From Oscillospiraceae bacterium (GTDB taxonomy: Bacteria > Bacillota > Clostridia > Oscillospirales > CAG-272), in the NCBI GenBank assembly GCA_015063655.1, contig SVTU01000017.1:1-15847 (forward strand): 15,847 nucleotides of DNA, in the 5' to 3' direction. Below, one piece after another: positions 6,735 to 14,369 of this stretch (its first letter is position 1; every line of letters begins with the position of its first letter). The notes beneath the pieces were generated by a model that worked only from the letters and a program-made list of their open reading frames with translations, did not search any database and was not told the DNA's origin. Both the position numbers and the translations under genes were made by a program.

Positions 6735-8054
6735 ATGCTCAATCTTGACAACTCAGAGCACAAAAAACGGATGTGGGTGGTGGCACTGTCCTGTGCTGTC
6801 ATCTTTGTTTCCGTTTACGTTTTGGTAAACTTCAAGACGGTATCAAGCATCTTTGGCGGGATCATTTCGGTGTTTTCCCCCGTGATCATCGGTTGCTTTA
6901 TCGCCTATCTGCTCAATCCCCTCTTGCACGTGTTTGAATTCCGTGTATATGATAAGATCAAGCGCAACGGCTTGCGCCGAGGGCTATCCATCCTTTGCAC
7001 GTATCTTGTAGCCCTTGCCATCATGATCGGCTTTGTGATGCTGATCATTCCTCAGCTGATCCAGAGCATCATGGACCTGATCGAAAAATTCGATTCGTAC
7101 CTGTCCGCCACCACCGATCTGATCAACAATATCATTTCCAACTTCACCCACAACGGCAACTTCTCAAGCTACGTGGACGAGGAGGCCATCGTTTCCTTTA
7201 TCGCAGGCGTCTTCAATTTCACGGGCAACGTCATGAGTGTGGTGCTGAACTACGTCAAGGAATACGGAATGGGCATCTTCGACGGTGTGAAAAACGTTGT
7301 TCTCGGCTTGTTCATCTCCATTTATATTCTGGCGGGCAAGGAGCGTCTTGTTGCCATGTTCCGCAAGGGCTGTGCCGCCCTGCTCGGCAAATCGAAAACG
7401 AGAACGCTTCGCCGTTATCTCAAGCTAACCGACCGTGCCGTTGGCGGTTACTTTGTGGGCATGATACTTGACGCCATCTTCGTGGGATTCTTAACGCTGA
7501 TCGGAGCGCTGATCTTCCGTCTGCCGTATGCGATCCTGATCTCCGCCATCATTGCCTGCACCAACGTCATCCCCATCTTCGGCCCGTTTATCGGTACCAT
7601 TCCCTGCGCCTTCATCATTTTTATTGCCGACCCCACCAAGGCCTTGATCTTTGTTTTGATGATCATCGTCATTCAGCAGATCGACGGCAACATCGTTGCC
7701 CCGAAGATCCTTGGCAACTCCACGGGTCTTTCCTCGCTTGGCGTGATCATTGCCATCATCGTGATGGGCGAGTATTTCGGACTGCTCGGTATGATCCTGG
7801 GCGTTCCCTTCTTCTCCGTGATCGTGATCATCATCAAGGAGATCGTGGAAAACCGTCTCAAAAAGCAGGGCCTTCCCTATGCCACCGAGGATTACTACAC
7901 CGAGGATTCTCTCGTTGACCCCTATGAAAAGCATGAAAACGTTGCCGTTCGCATCGGCCGCAGTCTTGTTGCCGTTGCCAAAAAAATAAAATCACTGTTC
8001 ACAAAGTCCAAGGAGGAAATTGAAGAAGATGAACACCACGACCCCGAATCCTAA
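6735..8054 (+). CDS. AI-2E family transporter (PerM/YdiK-like membrane protein)
   Basis: Polytopic inner-membrane protein of 439 residues of the AI-2E exporter/UPF0118 family; members export autoinducer or act as Na+/H+ antiporters, and most have no known substrate. Hydrophobic spans lie at about 13-31, 40-60, 86-106, 154-172, 185-200, 238-262, 266-296, 303-315 and 336-368. Family motifs NVIPIFGPFIGTIP (277-290) and GNSTGLSSLGV followed by GLLGMILGVPFF (349-360) are clear. The region between spans 3 and 4 is a large soluble loop typical of the family. The C-terminus is a charged cytoplasmic tail ending in acidic residues. The start follows TAGGAGGT (6723-6730). It is first in the operon with htpG, which it overlaps by 26 bp. 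Substrate is unknown. Confidence 0.9.
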   Translation: MLNLDNSEHKKRMWVVALSCAVIFVSVYVLVNFKTVSSIFGGIISVFSPVIIGCFIAYLLNPLLHVFEFRVYDKIKRNGLRRGLSILCTYLVALAIMIGFVMLIIPQLIQSIMDLIEKFDSYLSATTDLINNIISNFTHNGNFSSYVDEEAIVSFIAGVFNFTGNVMSVVLNYVKEYGMGIFDGVKNVVLGLFISIYILAGKERLVAMFRKGCAALLGKSKTRTLRRYLKLTDRAVGGYFVGMILDAIFVGFLTLIGALIFRLPYAILISAIIACTNVIPIFGPFIGTIPCAFIIFIADPTKALIFVLMIIVIQQIDGNIVAPKILGNSTGLSSLGVIIAIIVMGEYFGLLGMILGVPFFSVIVIIIKEIVENRLKKQGLPYATEDYYTEDSLVDPYEKHENVAVRIGRSLVAVAKKIKSLFTKSKEEIEEDEHHDPES

Positions 8055-9870
8055 AAAAGGCGGAATCTCCGTTGATACCGAGCATATTTTCCCCATTATC
8101 AAGAAATGGCTGTACTCCGAAAAGGATATTTTCCTTCGTGAGATCGTATCCAATGCGGCAGATGCCGTCACCAAGCTGCGCCGTTTGTCCTCGCTCGGTA
8201 TCCGCGACGGGGCTGACGAGGTCTATCGCATCCGTGTCTCGCTGGATAAGACGGCAGGCACGCTGACGGTTGACGATAACGGCATCGGTATGACCGAGGA
8301 GGAGCTTGTCAAATATATCGGAAGCATCGCCCTTTCGGGTGCTGTGGATTTCATCAAGAAGTACGAGAACGAGGCCGAGGGCCAGAAAAACGGCATTATC
8401 GGCCACTTCGGTCTTGGCTTCTATTCCTCGTTTATGGTCAGCACCGAGGTCGAGGTCGTCACCAAGTCCTATACCGATGCCCCTGCCGTTCACTGGCGCT
8501 GTAACGAAGCAGGTGAATACGAGCTGGAGCCCTGCGAGAGAGACGAACACGGCACGTCTGTGATCATGCACATCAGCGAAGAGGAGAAGGAATACCTCTC
8601 CCCGTCCAAAATTCGCTCCATGCTGGATAAATACTGCTCCTTTATGCCCGTTGAGATCTTCTTTGACGACGGCGAGGACAAGCAGGAGAATGCTGAGGAA
8701 GCCCCCATCAACGCCACCTCTCCCCTTTGGCTCAAGTCTCCCGCCGATTGCCAAAAGGAGGAGTACACGGAGTTCTACCGCAAGGTCTTTGCCGATTTCA
8801 AGGAACCGCTCTTCAGCGTTCACATCAATGCCGACTATCCCTTAAACTTCAAGGGCATTCTGTTCTTCCCCCGCCTCGGCAACGAATATGAGACCATTGA
8901 GGGACAGGTCAAGCTGTACTACAATCAGGTCTTTGTGGCCGACAACGTCAGCGAGATCATTCCCGATTATTTGATGATGCTCAAGGGTGTGCTTGACTGC
9001 CCCGAGCTGCCTTTGAACGTCTCCCGCAGCTATCTGCAGACGAACACCTACGTCTCTAAGGTCTCGGCACACATCGTCAAGAAGCTGTGCGACAAGCTGG
9101 TATCCATGTGCCGAAACGACAGAGCGGACTATGAGGCGATCTGGCATGACATTTGCCCCTTTGTGGAATATGCCTGCATGAAGGACCGCAAATTCTATGA
9201 CAGAGCCAAGAACGCCCTTCTCCTGCCCCTGACGGACGGCACCTTCCGCACCTATGAGGAATACCTGGAGAAGGCGGGCGAGAGCGACAAAAAGACGGTG
9301 TATTATGCCACCGACCGTGCTCTGCAGGCTCAGTACATTCACATGTATACCTCCGAGGGTATCGACGTGGCTCTTTGCGAGCGCCCCATCGAGGCACAGT
9401 TCCTTGCTATAGCCGAGCAATACATGGAGGGCGTGCGCTTTGTCCGTGTTGACGCCGAGGTTGCCGATGCCCTGAAGGGTGACGGAGAGATCAGCGAAAA
9501 CGAGACGCTCTCGAAGCTCTTTAGCGAAATCAGCGGCAACGATACGCTGACTGTTCGCTTCGATGCCCTCAAGGACGAAAGCGTCCCCGCTATTCTCACG
9601 GTGTCCGAGGAATCACGCCGCATGGAGGAGATGATGAAATTCTATGCCATGTCCGCTGAGCATAGCTTCCCCACCGAGGTCACGCTCGTGATCAATACCT
9701 CTTCGCCTCTGATCAACAAGCTCTCCGCGCTGATCGCAACCGACGAGAACAAGGCAAGAGCGATGGCATCCTATATTTACAAGGTCTCTCTTCTCTCGCA
9801 GAAAAAATTCTCGGCAGAGGAAATGCAAGGCTTTATGCAGGACAGCTTCGACATGCTTATGAAGCTGTAA
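8029..9870 (+). CDS. htpG: Molecular chaperone HtpG (bacterial Hsp90)
   Basis: ATP-dependent cytoplasmic Hsp90 chaperone of 613 residues, close to the E. coli length. The N-terminal ATPase shows LREIVSNAADA (36-46; Glu38, Asn42), VDDNGIGM (81-88), FGLGFYSSFMV (127-137) and GTSVIM (175-180). The middle domain has LPLNVSRSYLQ carrying the catalytic-loop Arg, and the C-terminal dimer domain has SSPLINKL. The glutamate after that Arg in many HtpG proteins (NVSRE) is Ser here. The start lies inside the preceding gene: ATG 8029 is 12 nt from AAGGAGG (8010-8016), while an in-frame TTG at 8020 is only 3 nt away; either may be used, adding three residues. The overlap suggests translational coupling. 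Confidence 0.95.
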   Translation: MNTTTPNPKKGGISVDTEHIFPIIKKWLYSEKDIFLREIVSNAADAVTKLRRLSSLGIRDGADEVYRIRVSLDKTAGTLTVDDNGIGMTEEELVKYIGSIALSGAVDFIKKYENEAEGQKNGIIGHFGLGFYSSFMVSTEVEVVTKSYTDAPAVHWRCNEAGEYELEPCERDEHGTSVIMHISEEEKEYLSPSKIRSMLDKYCSFMPVEIFFDDGEDKQENAEEAPINATSPLWLKSPADCQKEEYTEFYRKVFADFKEPLFSVHINADYPLNFKGILFFPRLGNEYETIEGQVKLYYNQVFVADNVSEIIPDYLMMLKGVLDCPELPLNVSRSYLQTNTYVSKVSAHIVKKLCDKLVSMCRNDRADYEAIWHDICPFVEYACMKDRKFYDRAKNALLLPLTDGTFRTYEEYLEKAGESDKKTVYYATDRALQAQYIHMYTSEGIDVALCERPIEAQFLAIAEQYMEGVRFVRVDAEVADALKGDGEISENETLSKLFSEISGNDTLTVRFDALKDESVPAILTVSEESRRMEEMMKFYAMSAEHSFPTEVTLVINTSSPLINKLSALIATDENKARAMASYIYKVSLLSQKKFSAEEMQGFMQDSFDMLMKL

Positions 9871-9894
9871 GCACGGACAAGAAAGGAAACGATT

Positions 9895-10146
9895 ATGGAA
9901 GAATATACCTACGTACCCAGAGGGGTCTGCGCACGCAAGATCAACCTTGAGCTTGACGGTGACGTGATTCAAAAGGTCACGTTTGTCGGCGGTTGTGCCG
10001 GAAATACACAGGGTGTTGCCCGTCTTTTGGAGGGTATGACCGTGGATGAAGCCATCTCGCGTTTGGAGGGCATTCGTTGCGGCTTTAAGCCCACCTCCTG
10101 TCCCGACCAGCTGGCCATGGCACTCAAGGAGCTTAAGAAGTCATAA
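9895..10146 (+). CDS. TSCPD domain-containing small protein (TIGR03905-like)
   Basis: An 83-residue soluble protein that is essentially one TSCPD domain; its function is not established. The naming motif TSCPD is at 67-71. Four cysteines (12, 34, 62, 69) sit in conserved-looking contexts (GVCAR, GGCAGN, IRCGFKPTSCPD) and might bind a metal. The same domain occurs at the C-terminus of some B12-dependent ribonucleotide reductases, but no reductase is nearby. The start follows AAAGGA (9882-9887) and is 24 nt after the htpG stop, so it is the third gene of that operon. Family match is by recalled motif pattern and is strong; function is open. Confidence 0.88.
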   Translation: MEEYTYVPRGVCARKINLELDGDVIQKVTFVGGCAGNTQGVARLLEGMTVDEAISRLEGIRCGFKPTSCPDQLAMALKELKKS

Positions 10147-10166
10147 TCCATTACCTACAAAAGGAA

Positions 10167-10209
10167 AGAACCCATCGGAGCTTGCTTCCGATAGGTTCTC
10201 TCTTTTTTT
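10167..10209. terminator. Terminator between the htpG operon and the mgl operon
   Basis: A 12-bp stem with one C/A mismatch, GAACCCATCGGA (10168-10179) with TCCGATAGGTTC (10187-10198), closes a 7-nt loop and is followed by seven T (10203-10209). On the minus strand the stem is followed by a broken T-run, so it may also serve the converging mgl transcript. Confidence 0.87.
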
Positions 10210-10212
10210 CGC

Positions 10213-10329
10213 TTATACCGTAAAGAACAAAACGCCAAGCAGGATCGCCATAGCGAGCAAGCCAAGCACGATCACCGCATCCAGAACGTTCAAGCCGACG
10301 GTCGGCTTTCCCCATACACATTTTTTCAT
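10213..10329 (-). CDS. Small single-span membrane protein after mglC
   Basis: A 38-residue open frame starting 3 nt after the mglC stop. The N-terminus is basic (MKKCVWGK) and residues about 16-37 form one continuous hydrophobic helix (VLDAVIVLGLLAMAILLGVL), so an N-in, single-pass inner-membrane protein is predicted. AGAAGG at the very end of mglC (10336-10341) is 6 nt before the ATG, suited to translational coupling. It ends just before the shared terminator, so it is the last gene of the mgl transcript. I know no named family for it. It may assist or regulate the importer, by analogy with small proteins bound to transporters, but that is inference. Chance of a spurious frame is modest given spacing, SD and composition. 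Confidence 0.65.
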   Translation of the reverse strand: MKKCVWGKPTVGLNVLDAVIVLGLLAMAILLGVLFFTV

Positions 10330-10332
10330 ACG

Positions 10333-11373
10333 CTACCTTCTCACCAAGTATTTTCTCATGTCAATGGCACACGCCACCAAAATAATCAAGCCCTTGATCA
10401 CGTATTGCATATTGGCATCGATGCTCAAAAAGGTCAAGCCCACAAAGATCAGCCGCAGCAGCACCACACCGAGGATCACACCCCGAATCTTACCGATACC
10501 ACCCACAAAGGACACCCCGCCGATCACGCAGGCGGCAATGGCGTCCAGCTCATAATTGAGCCCCGTAGCCGCCGAATTCGAGCCGATGCGCGCCGCCTCG
10601 ATAAAGCCCGTGATACCGTACAGAATGCCCGCCATCATAAAGACCAGCATGATCACACGGCCCACGTTCACACCCGACACGTTGGCCGCCTCGGGATTGG
10701 CCCCCACGGCAAACATGTTTTTGCCAAACACGGTCTTGTTCCAGATAAACCACATGATAGCCGTAATGACAAGAGAAAAGAGCACGTAATTGGGAATGGG
10801 CGTATTGCCGAGAGAAAACAGGCTTCCCGTTACAAACCCCGTATAAGCGGGCGAAAGCCCCGATATGGATTGCCCGTTGTTGTTGCCCGACATCAGGTAC
10901 ATCAAGAGAAGTCCATACACGATCAGCTGTGTGGACAGCGTGACGATAAAGGGATGAAGCTTGAATTTAGCCGTGCAAAAGCCGTTAACAAGACCGATCA
11001 CGCCGCCTATGGCGATCACGATCAGAAAGACCGCCGCCACGGGCATGGCCGCAAGCGAGGGAAACATCTTGTTGGGATAGCCCGTGGCCTGCAGGAGCGA
11101 GGCGCTGACGCAGGCCACAAGGCCCACGATGCGTCCTGCGGATAGGTCGGTTCCCGTCAGAATGATCGCCCCCGCAATGCCGAGTGCGATGGGCAGATTG
11201 GCGGCAGAGAGCGAGATAATATTCACGATAGACGGTCCGGAGAGGAACTGCGGATTGACGATACCGATCGCCGCCACAGCCGCCAAGAGGAATATATACA
11301 GCGAATTGTTGATCAGGAATTCACGCACGCTCCCCTTTTCCCACCGCTTACGCTGCTTATTTGTATCTTCCAT
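10333..11373 (-). CDS. mglC: Galactose/methylgalactoside-type ABC transporter permease
   Basis: Inner-membrane permease of a carbohydrate ABC importer of the RbsC/MglC family, 346 residues, of usual length. About eight to ten hydrophobic spans begin at residue 24. The family motif GTDLSAGR (73-80) and the late VGGIGKIRGVILGVVLL segment, which carries the ATPase-contact region, are present. The start at 11373 follows AAAGGAA. It is 30 nt downstream of mglA and directly followed by the 38-residue membrane protein. The protein works as a homodimer with MglA and takes sugar from MglB. Sugar specificity is set mainly by the binding protein; see mglB. Confidence 0.93.
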   Translation of the reverse strand: MEDTNKQRKRWEKGSVREFLINNSLYIFLLAAVAAIGIVNPQFLSGPSIVNIISLSAANLPIALGIAGAIILTGTDLSAGRIVGLVACVSASLLQATGYPNKMFPSLAAMPVAAVFLIVIAIGGVIGLVNGFCTAKFKLHPFIVTLSTQLIVYGLLLMYLMSGNNNGQSISGLSPAYTGFVTGSLFSLGNTPIPNYVLFSLVITAIMWFIWNKTVFGKNMFAVGANPEAANVSGVNVGRVIMLVFMMAGILYGITGFIEAARIGSNSAATGLNYELDAIAACVIGGVSFVGGIGKIRGVILGVVLLRLIFVGLTFLSIDANMQYVIKGLIILVACAIDMRKYLVRR

Positions 11374-11403
11374 AATTGAATGATTCCTTTCTTTTCTTCC
11401 GCC

Positions 11404-12903
11404 CTATGCATGCTTGGCGGCAAGAGCCAGTATTTCCTCCTGCGTGGTGCGGCCTGCATCCACCTCTCCGACCATGCGCCCGCCCGACATCACGCATATT
11501 CGGTCGCATACGCCGAGAAGCTCAGGAAGCTCGCTGGACACCATGATAATGGATTTTCCCTTCTCCGCCAGGTCCACAATCAGCTGATAGATCTCATATT
11601 TTGCACCCACGTCGATCCCTCGCGTCGGCTCGTCAAGCATCAATATCTCGGGCTCGGTCAACAGCCACCGCCCAAAGATGACCTTTTGCTGATTGCCGCC
11701 CGAGAGCGTTTGGATCTGTGTGCGGTTGGATGCCGTTTTGACGTGCATGGAGCTGACAGCCCAATCGGTTGCCTCTCTGCGTGAGCGTTCCCGAATCCAC
11801 GCACCGCCAAGACTGTAGCGCCCAAGCGAGGCGAGCGTGGCGTTTTCGCATATATCCAAGACCCCGAAGATCCCCGTCGCCCGTCTCTCCTCCGTCAAAA
11901 GCGCAAAGCCGTTGCGCTTGGCCTCGGACGGTGTGCGGTTGCGGATCTCCTTGCCGTGAAGCAAAATTCTGCCGCCCGCCCGCTCGGAGAGACCGAAGAG
12001 ATTTTCCACCACCTCGGTGCGCCCTGCTCCCGCAAGCCCCGCAAAGCCGAGGATCTCGCCCCGACGCAGGCTGAAGCTGACGTCCCGCACGGGATTGTTG
12101 GCACAGCTGAGGCCACTAACCTCAAGAACGGTCTCTGTCGGCATATTCCTTTTAGGCGGAAAACGGTTAGTCAGGGGTCTGCCCACCATCATGTGAATGA
12201 TGGTATCCATCGTAAGGCCACGGGCAGGCTCTGTACCAACGTACGTTCCGTCTCGCATGACGGTCACCTCATCCGAAATTTGCAGGATCTCCTCCATCTT
12301 ATGTGAGATATAGATGATGCCACACCCTCTGTCACGCAGCATGCGGATCATGCGAAACAGATGAGCCACCTCCTGCTCGGTCAGCGAGGAGGTCGGCTCG
12401 TCCAGCACGATCACTCGGGCATCATACGAGATCGCCTTGGCGATCTCCACCATCTGCCGTTGCGCCACGGATAGGTTACGCATGGTGGTGAAGGGATCAA
12501 TGGAAAGCCCCACCTGCTCAAAGAGCCTCTCCGTATCCTCCCGCATCCTGCGGGAGGATACCACAAAGCCTGCCACGGTCGGGTACCGCCCAAGCCACAG
12601 GTTTTCCGCCACACTGCGACAAAGGGCTTGGTTCAGCTCCTGATGCACCATGGCCACACCGTGCTCAAGGGCGTCCTTGGGATTGCGAAAGGCGACCTCC
12701 TTGCCTTCAAGCAGCACACTGCCCGAGGACTTGTGATAAATGCCGAACAGGCATTTCATCAGTGTGGACTTCCCCGCTCCGTTCTCCCCCATCAGAGCGT
12801 GAACACTCCCCGCTCTGACCCGAAGGGATACGCCGTCAAGTGCCTTGACACCGGGAAACTCCTTGACAATATCCAGCATTTCCAAAAGATAGCGTTCCGA
12901 CAT
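11404..12903 (-). CDS. mglA: Sugar ABC transporter ATP-binding protein, two fused domains
   Basis: Cytoplasmic ATPase of the MglA/RbsA type, 499 residues, with two nucleotide-binding domains in one chain. Domain 1 has Walker A GENGAGKST (39-47), signature LSVAQRQ (144-150), Walker B VIVLDEP (164-170) and His201. Domain 2 has a degenerate Walker A, GLAGAGRTE (289-297), with Arg for Lys, signature LSGGNQQ (400-406), Walker B ILMLDEP (420-426) and Ser in place of the switch His (MVSSELPE). This asymmetry is normal for the family, so only one site is expected to hydrolyse fully. AGGAG lies 5 nt before the ATG. It is 14 nt after mglB. Confidence 0.95.
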   Translation of the reverse strand: MSERYLLEMLDIVKEFPGVKALDGVSLRVRAGSVHALMGENGAGKSTLMKCLFGIYHKSSGSVLLEGKEVAFRNPKDALEHGVAMVHQELNQALCRSVAENLWLGRYPTVAGFVVSSRRMREDTERLFEQVGLSIDPFTTMRNLSVAQRQMVEIAKAISYDARVIVLDEPTSSLTEQEVAHLFRMIRMLRDRGCGIIYISHKMEEILQISDEVTVMRDGTYVGTEPARGLTMDTIIHMMVGRPLTNRFPPKRNMPTETVLEVSGLSCANNPVRDVSFSLRRGEILGFAGLAGAGRTEVVENLFGLSERAGGRILLHGKEIRNRTPSEAKRNGFALLTEERRATGIFGVLDICENATLASLGRYSLGGAWIRERSRREATDWAVSSMHVKTASNRTQIQTLSGGNQQKVIFGRWLLTEPEILMLDEPTRGIDVGAKYEIYQLIVDLAEKGKSIIMVSSELPELLGVCDRICVMSGGRMVGEVDAGRTTQEEILALAAKHA

Positions 12904-12917
12904 ATACGCTCCTGTGC

Positions 12918-13988
12918 TTATCCAAAATACGGTGCATAGGCAATGCGTATCTTGTTGACGTTTTCATCGATCGCGTATTCGTCCGTATTGGCCATCAGCT
13001 CCGTTCCCTCAGACACGGCATTGCCTGCCAGGGTGGCCAATGCTTTGGCCATGCCCTCGGCATCCTGCTTCACCGTTCCCGTCATTTTTCCCTCTCGGAT
13101 CAGCTCCTTGGCCGCATCGGTGGCGTCTACACCGAAGACGGGAACAGAGACACTGTCCTTACCGAGATTGAAGCCTGCGCCGTTGAGCGCCGTGATCGCC
13201 CCCTGCGCCATACCGTCGTTATTGCAGATCACAAGCTCAATCATATTTTTGTTTTTGGTGTTATACGACGCAAGTGCCGTATTCATATATTCATTGGCGG
13301 CGGCAGCCGACCACTGCCCGTTCTTATCCACAAGATAGCCACTTGTGTTGGCACTGTCATAAAATTTGAGCTTTGAAAGACCCGCACCCTCAAGGATAGC
13401 GTTGGCATTCTCTACGCTGTATTTGCTTCGGTAGATCGCCTCGTTGTTACCCTCCTCGCCCTTAAAAAGAACGTAGGAAATCTGTCCGTCACCGTTCAGA
13501 TCCACTTTGGAAAAATTCTCCTTCAGATACGAGCCGATCATATCGCCCTGAAGCTGTCCTGCCTCCTCGGCCTTCGTCCCCACGTATACGGCCTGATCAT
13601 AGCTTGAGATCACCGAATCGGAGACCTCTCTGTTGAAGAAAATAACGGGAATACCCGCATTCCTGGCCATGCTCACAATACCGCCTGCGGCGTCATCCGA
13701 GCCAGTGTTGACCAAATTGACAAGGATCACCTTAGCCCCCTTTGTGATAGCTGTTTGCACCTGCTCGGTCTGCGTGGTCTGATTGGAATTGCTGTCGTAA
13801 TCCTGGAAGCTAAGGCCCATCTCCTTCAGGGCTGTATCGAGAGCCCCTCTCACACCTGAAATATACGTATCACTGTACGTATAATAAAAGACGTGAACGT
13901 CTGCCGTGCCCGAGCTTCTTTGACAGCCCACTGCACACATCACCACCATATATAACGCAACGATAAGAGCAAATCCTCTTTTTAACAT
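12918..13988 (-). CDS. mglB: MglB-like sugar-binding lipoprotein
   Basis: Extracellular binding component of the importer, 356 residues. The signal peptide is residues 1-21 with a lipobox CAVGC and lipidated Cys22, as in Gram-positive binding proteins. The periplasmic-binding fold 1 follows. A calcium-binding loop, DLNGDGQIS (163-171), matches the galactose/glucose-binding protein and places it in the MglB group rather than ribose or xylose binders. Sugar-stacking Trp226, Asp40, Asn119, Arg187 and Asp288 appear kept, but three contact positions differ (Asn181, Glu183, Gln308). The start at 13988 has AGGGGG at 5 nt; an upstream in-frame ATG at 14063 would bury the signal peptide. First gene of the mgl operon. 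Sugar is probably a hexose related to galactose or glucose. Confidence 0.9.
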   Translation of the reverse strand: MLKRGFALIVALYMVVMCAVGCQRSSGTADVHVFYYTYSDTYISGVRGALDTALKEMGLSFQDYDSNSNQTTQTEQVQTAITKGAKVILVNLVNTGSDDAAGGIVSMARNAGIPVIFFNREVSDSVISSYDQAVYVGTKAEEAGQLQGDMIGSYLKENFSKVDLNGDGQISYVLFKGEEGNNEAIYRSKYSVENANAILEGAGLSKLKFYDSANTSGYLVDKNGQWSAAAANEYMNTALASYNTKNKNMIELVICNNDGMAQGAITALNGAGFNLGKDSVSVPVFGVDATDAAKELIREGKMTGTVKQDAEGMAKALATLAGNAVSEGTELMANTDEYAIDENVNKIRIAYAPYFG

Positions 13989-14169
13989 GTTAACCCCCTG
14001 TTTTGCGAAGCTTGGCATTCGCATGCCTTCTGTTTGTAGTATGCCTTTTTGCACTTTTCGCATAACCGGAAAAAATTACCATGTGTCTTTTGTTTGCTTT
14101 TTGTGAAAAAGGGACAAAAAAGAACCGTTATTTTTTACAACCTTTTTCGACGTTTTTTTCGGTTTTCCC

Positions 14170-14198
14170 TTTACTTTTTGTAAAGCATGTGGTATAAT
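14170..14198 (+). promoter_or_regulatory. Sigma-A promoter of the uracil permease
   Basis: TTTACT (14170-14175) and TATAAT (14193-14198) are 17 bp apart, with TGG before the -10 box. The weaker -35 is offset by the extended -10 and by A/T tracts immediately upstream. The transcript would start near 14205, leaving a leader of about 165 nt. Confidence 0.8.
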
Positions 14199-14204
14199 CA
14201 TGGA

Positions 14205-14369
14205 TGAAAGTCGATGTCCGTAACGGCAGATGCGTTAAGGCTCCGGGTATTTCACAAAATAAATAGCATGGTTTACCCTGCCTCTTTCGTATATGCGCCG
14301 TCGTTCCCCGTGGAATAGCGGTGCTATTTTTATGCGGCGTTGGCAAATACATTTTATAGGAGGTTCAGT
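14205..14369 (+). promoter_or_regulatory. Long structured 5' leader of the uracil permease, class unknown
   Basis: About 165 nt separate the predicted start of transcription from the ATG. Possible pairings are CCG-TAA-CGG near 14218-14226, GGCAG (14225-14229) with CTGCC (14278-14282), GGTA (14246-14249) with TACC (14274-14277), CGCCG (14296-14300) with CGGCG (14335-14339), and a terminator-like hairpin AATAGC-GGT-GCTATT followed by TTT (14314-14331). CCTC (14281-14284) could instead pair with GAGG of the ribosome binding site (14360-14363). I do not see the purine riboswitch core or a PyrR-binding motif. A switch is plausible but not shown. Confidence 0.4.

Larger units (their letters stand above)
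13989..14369. other. Divergent intergenic region between mglB and uracil permease
   Basis: 381 bp without a gene. The right half holds the permease promoter and leader. The middle (14106-14180) holds repeated A- and T-tracts. On the mgl side I found no convincing sigma-A promoter at 16-18 bp spacing, and no good cre site; only a small inverted repeat, GGCAT-TCGC-ATGCC (14014-14027), lies near the mglB ribosome binding site. The mgl promoter may be weak and need an activator. Confidence 0.6.

Noticed and set aside
14193..14240. Possible purine riboswitch suggested by TATAATCATGGATG
   Set aside because: The TATAAT is the promoter -10 box, and the conserved GTTTCTACC and later loop segments of the purine aptamer are absent.
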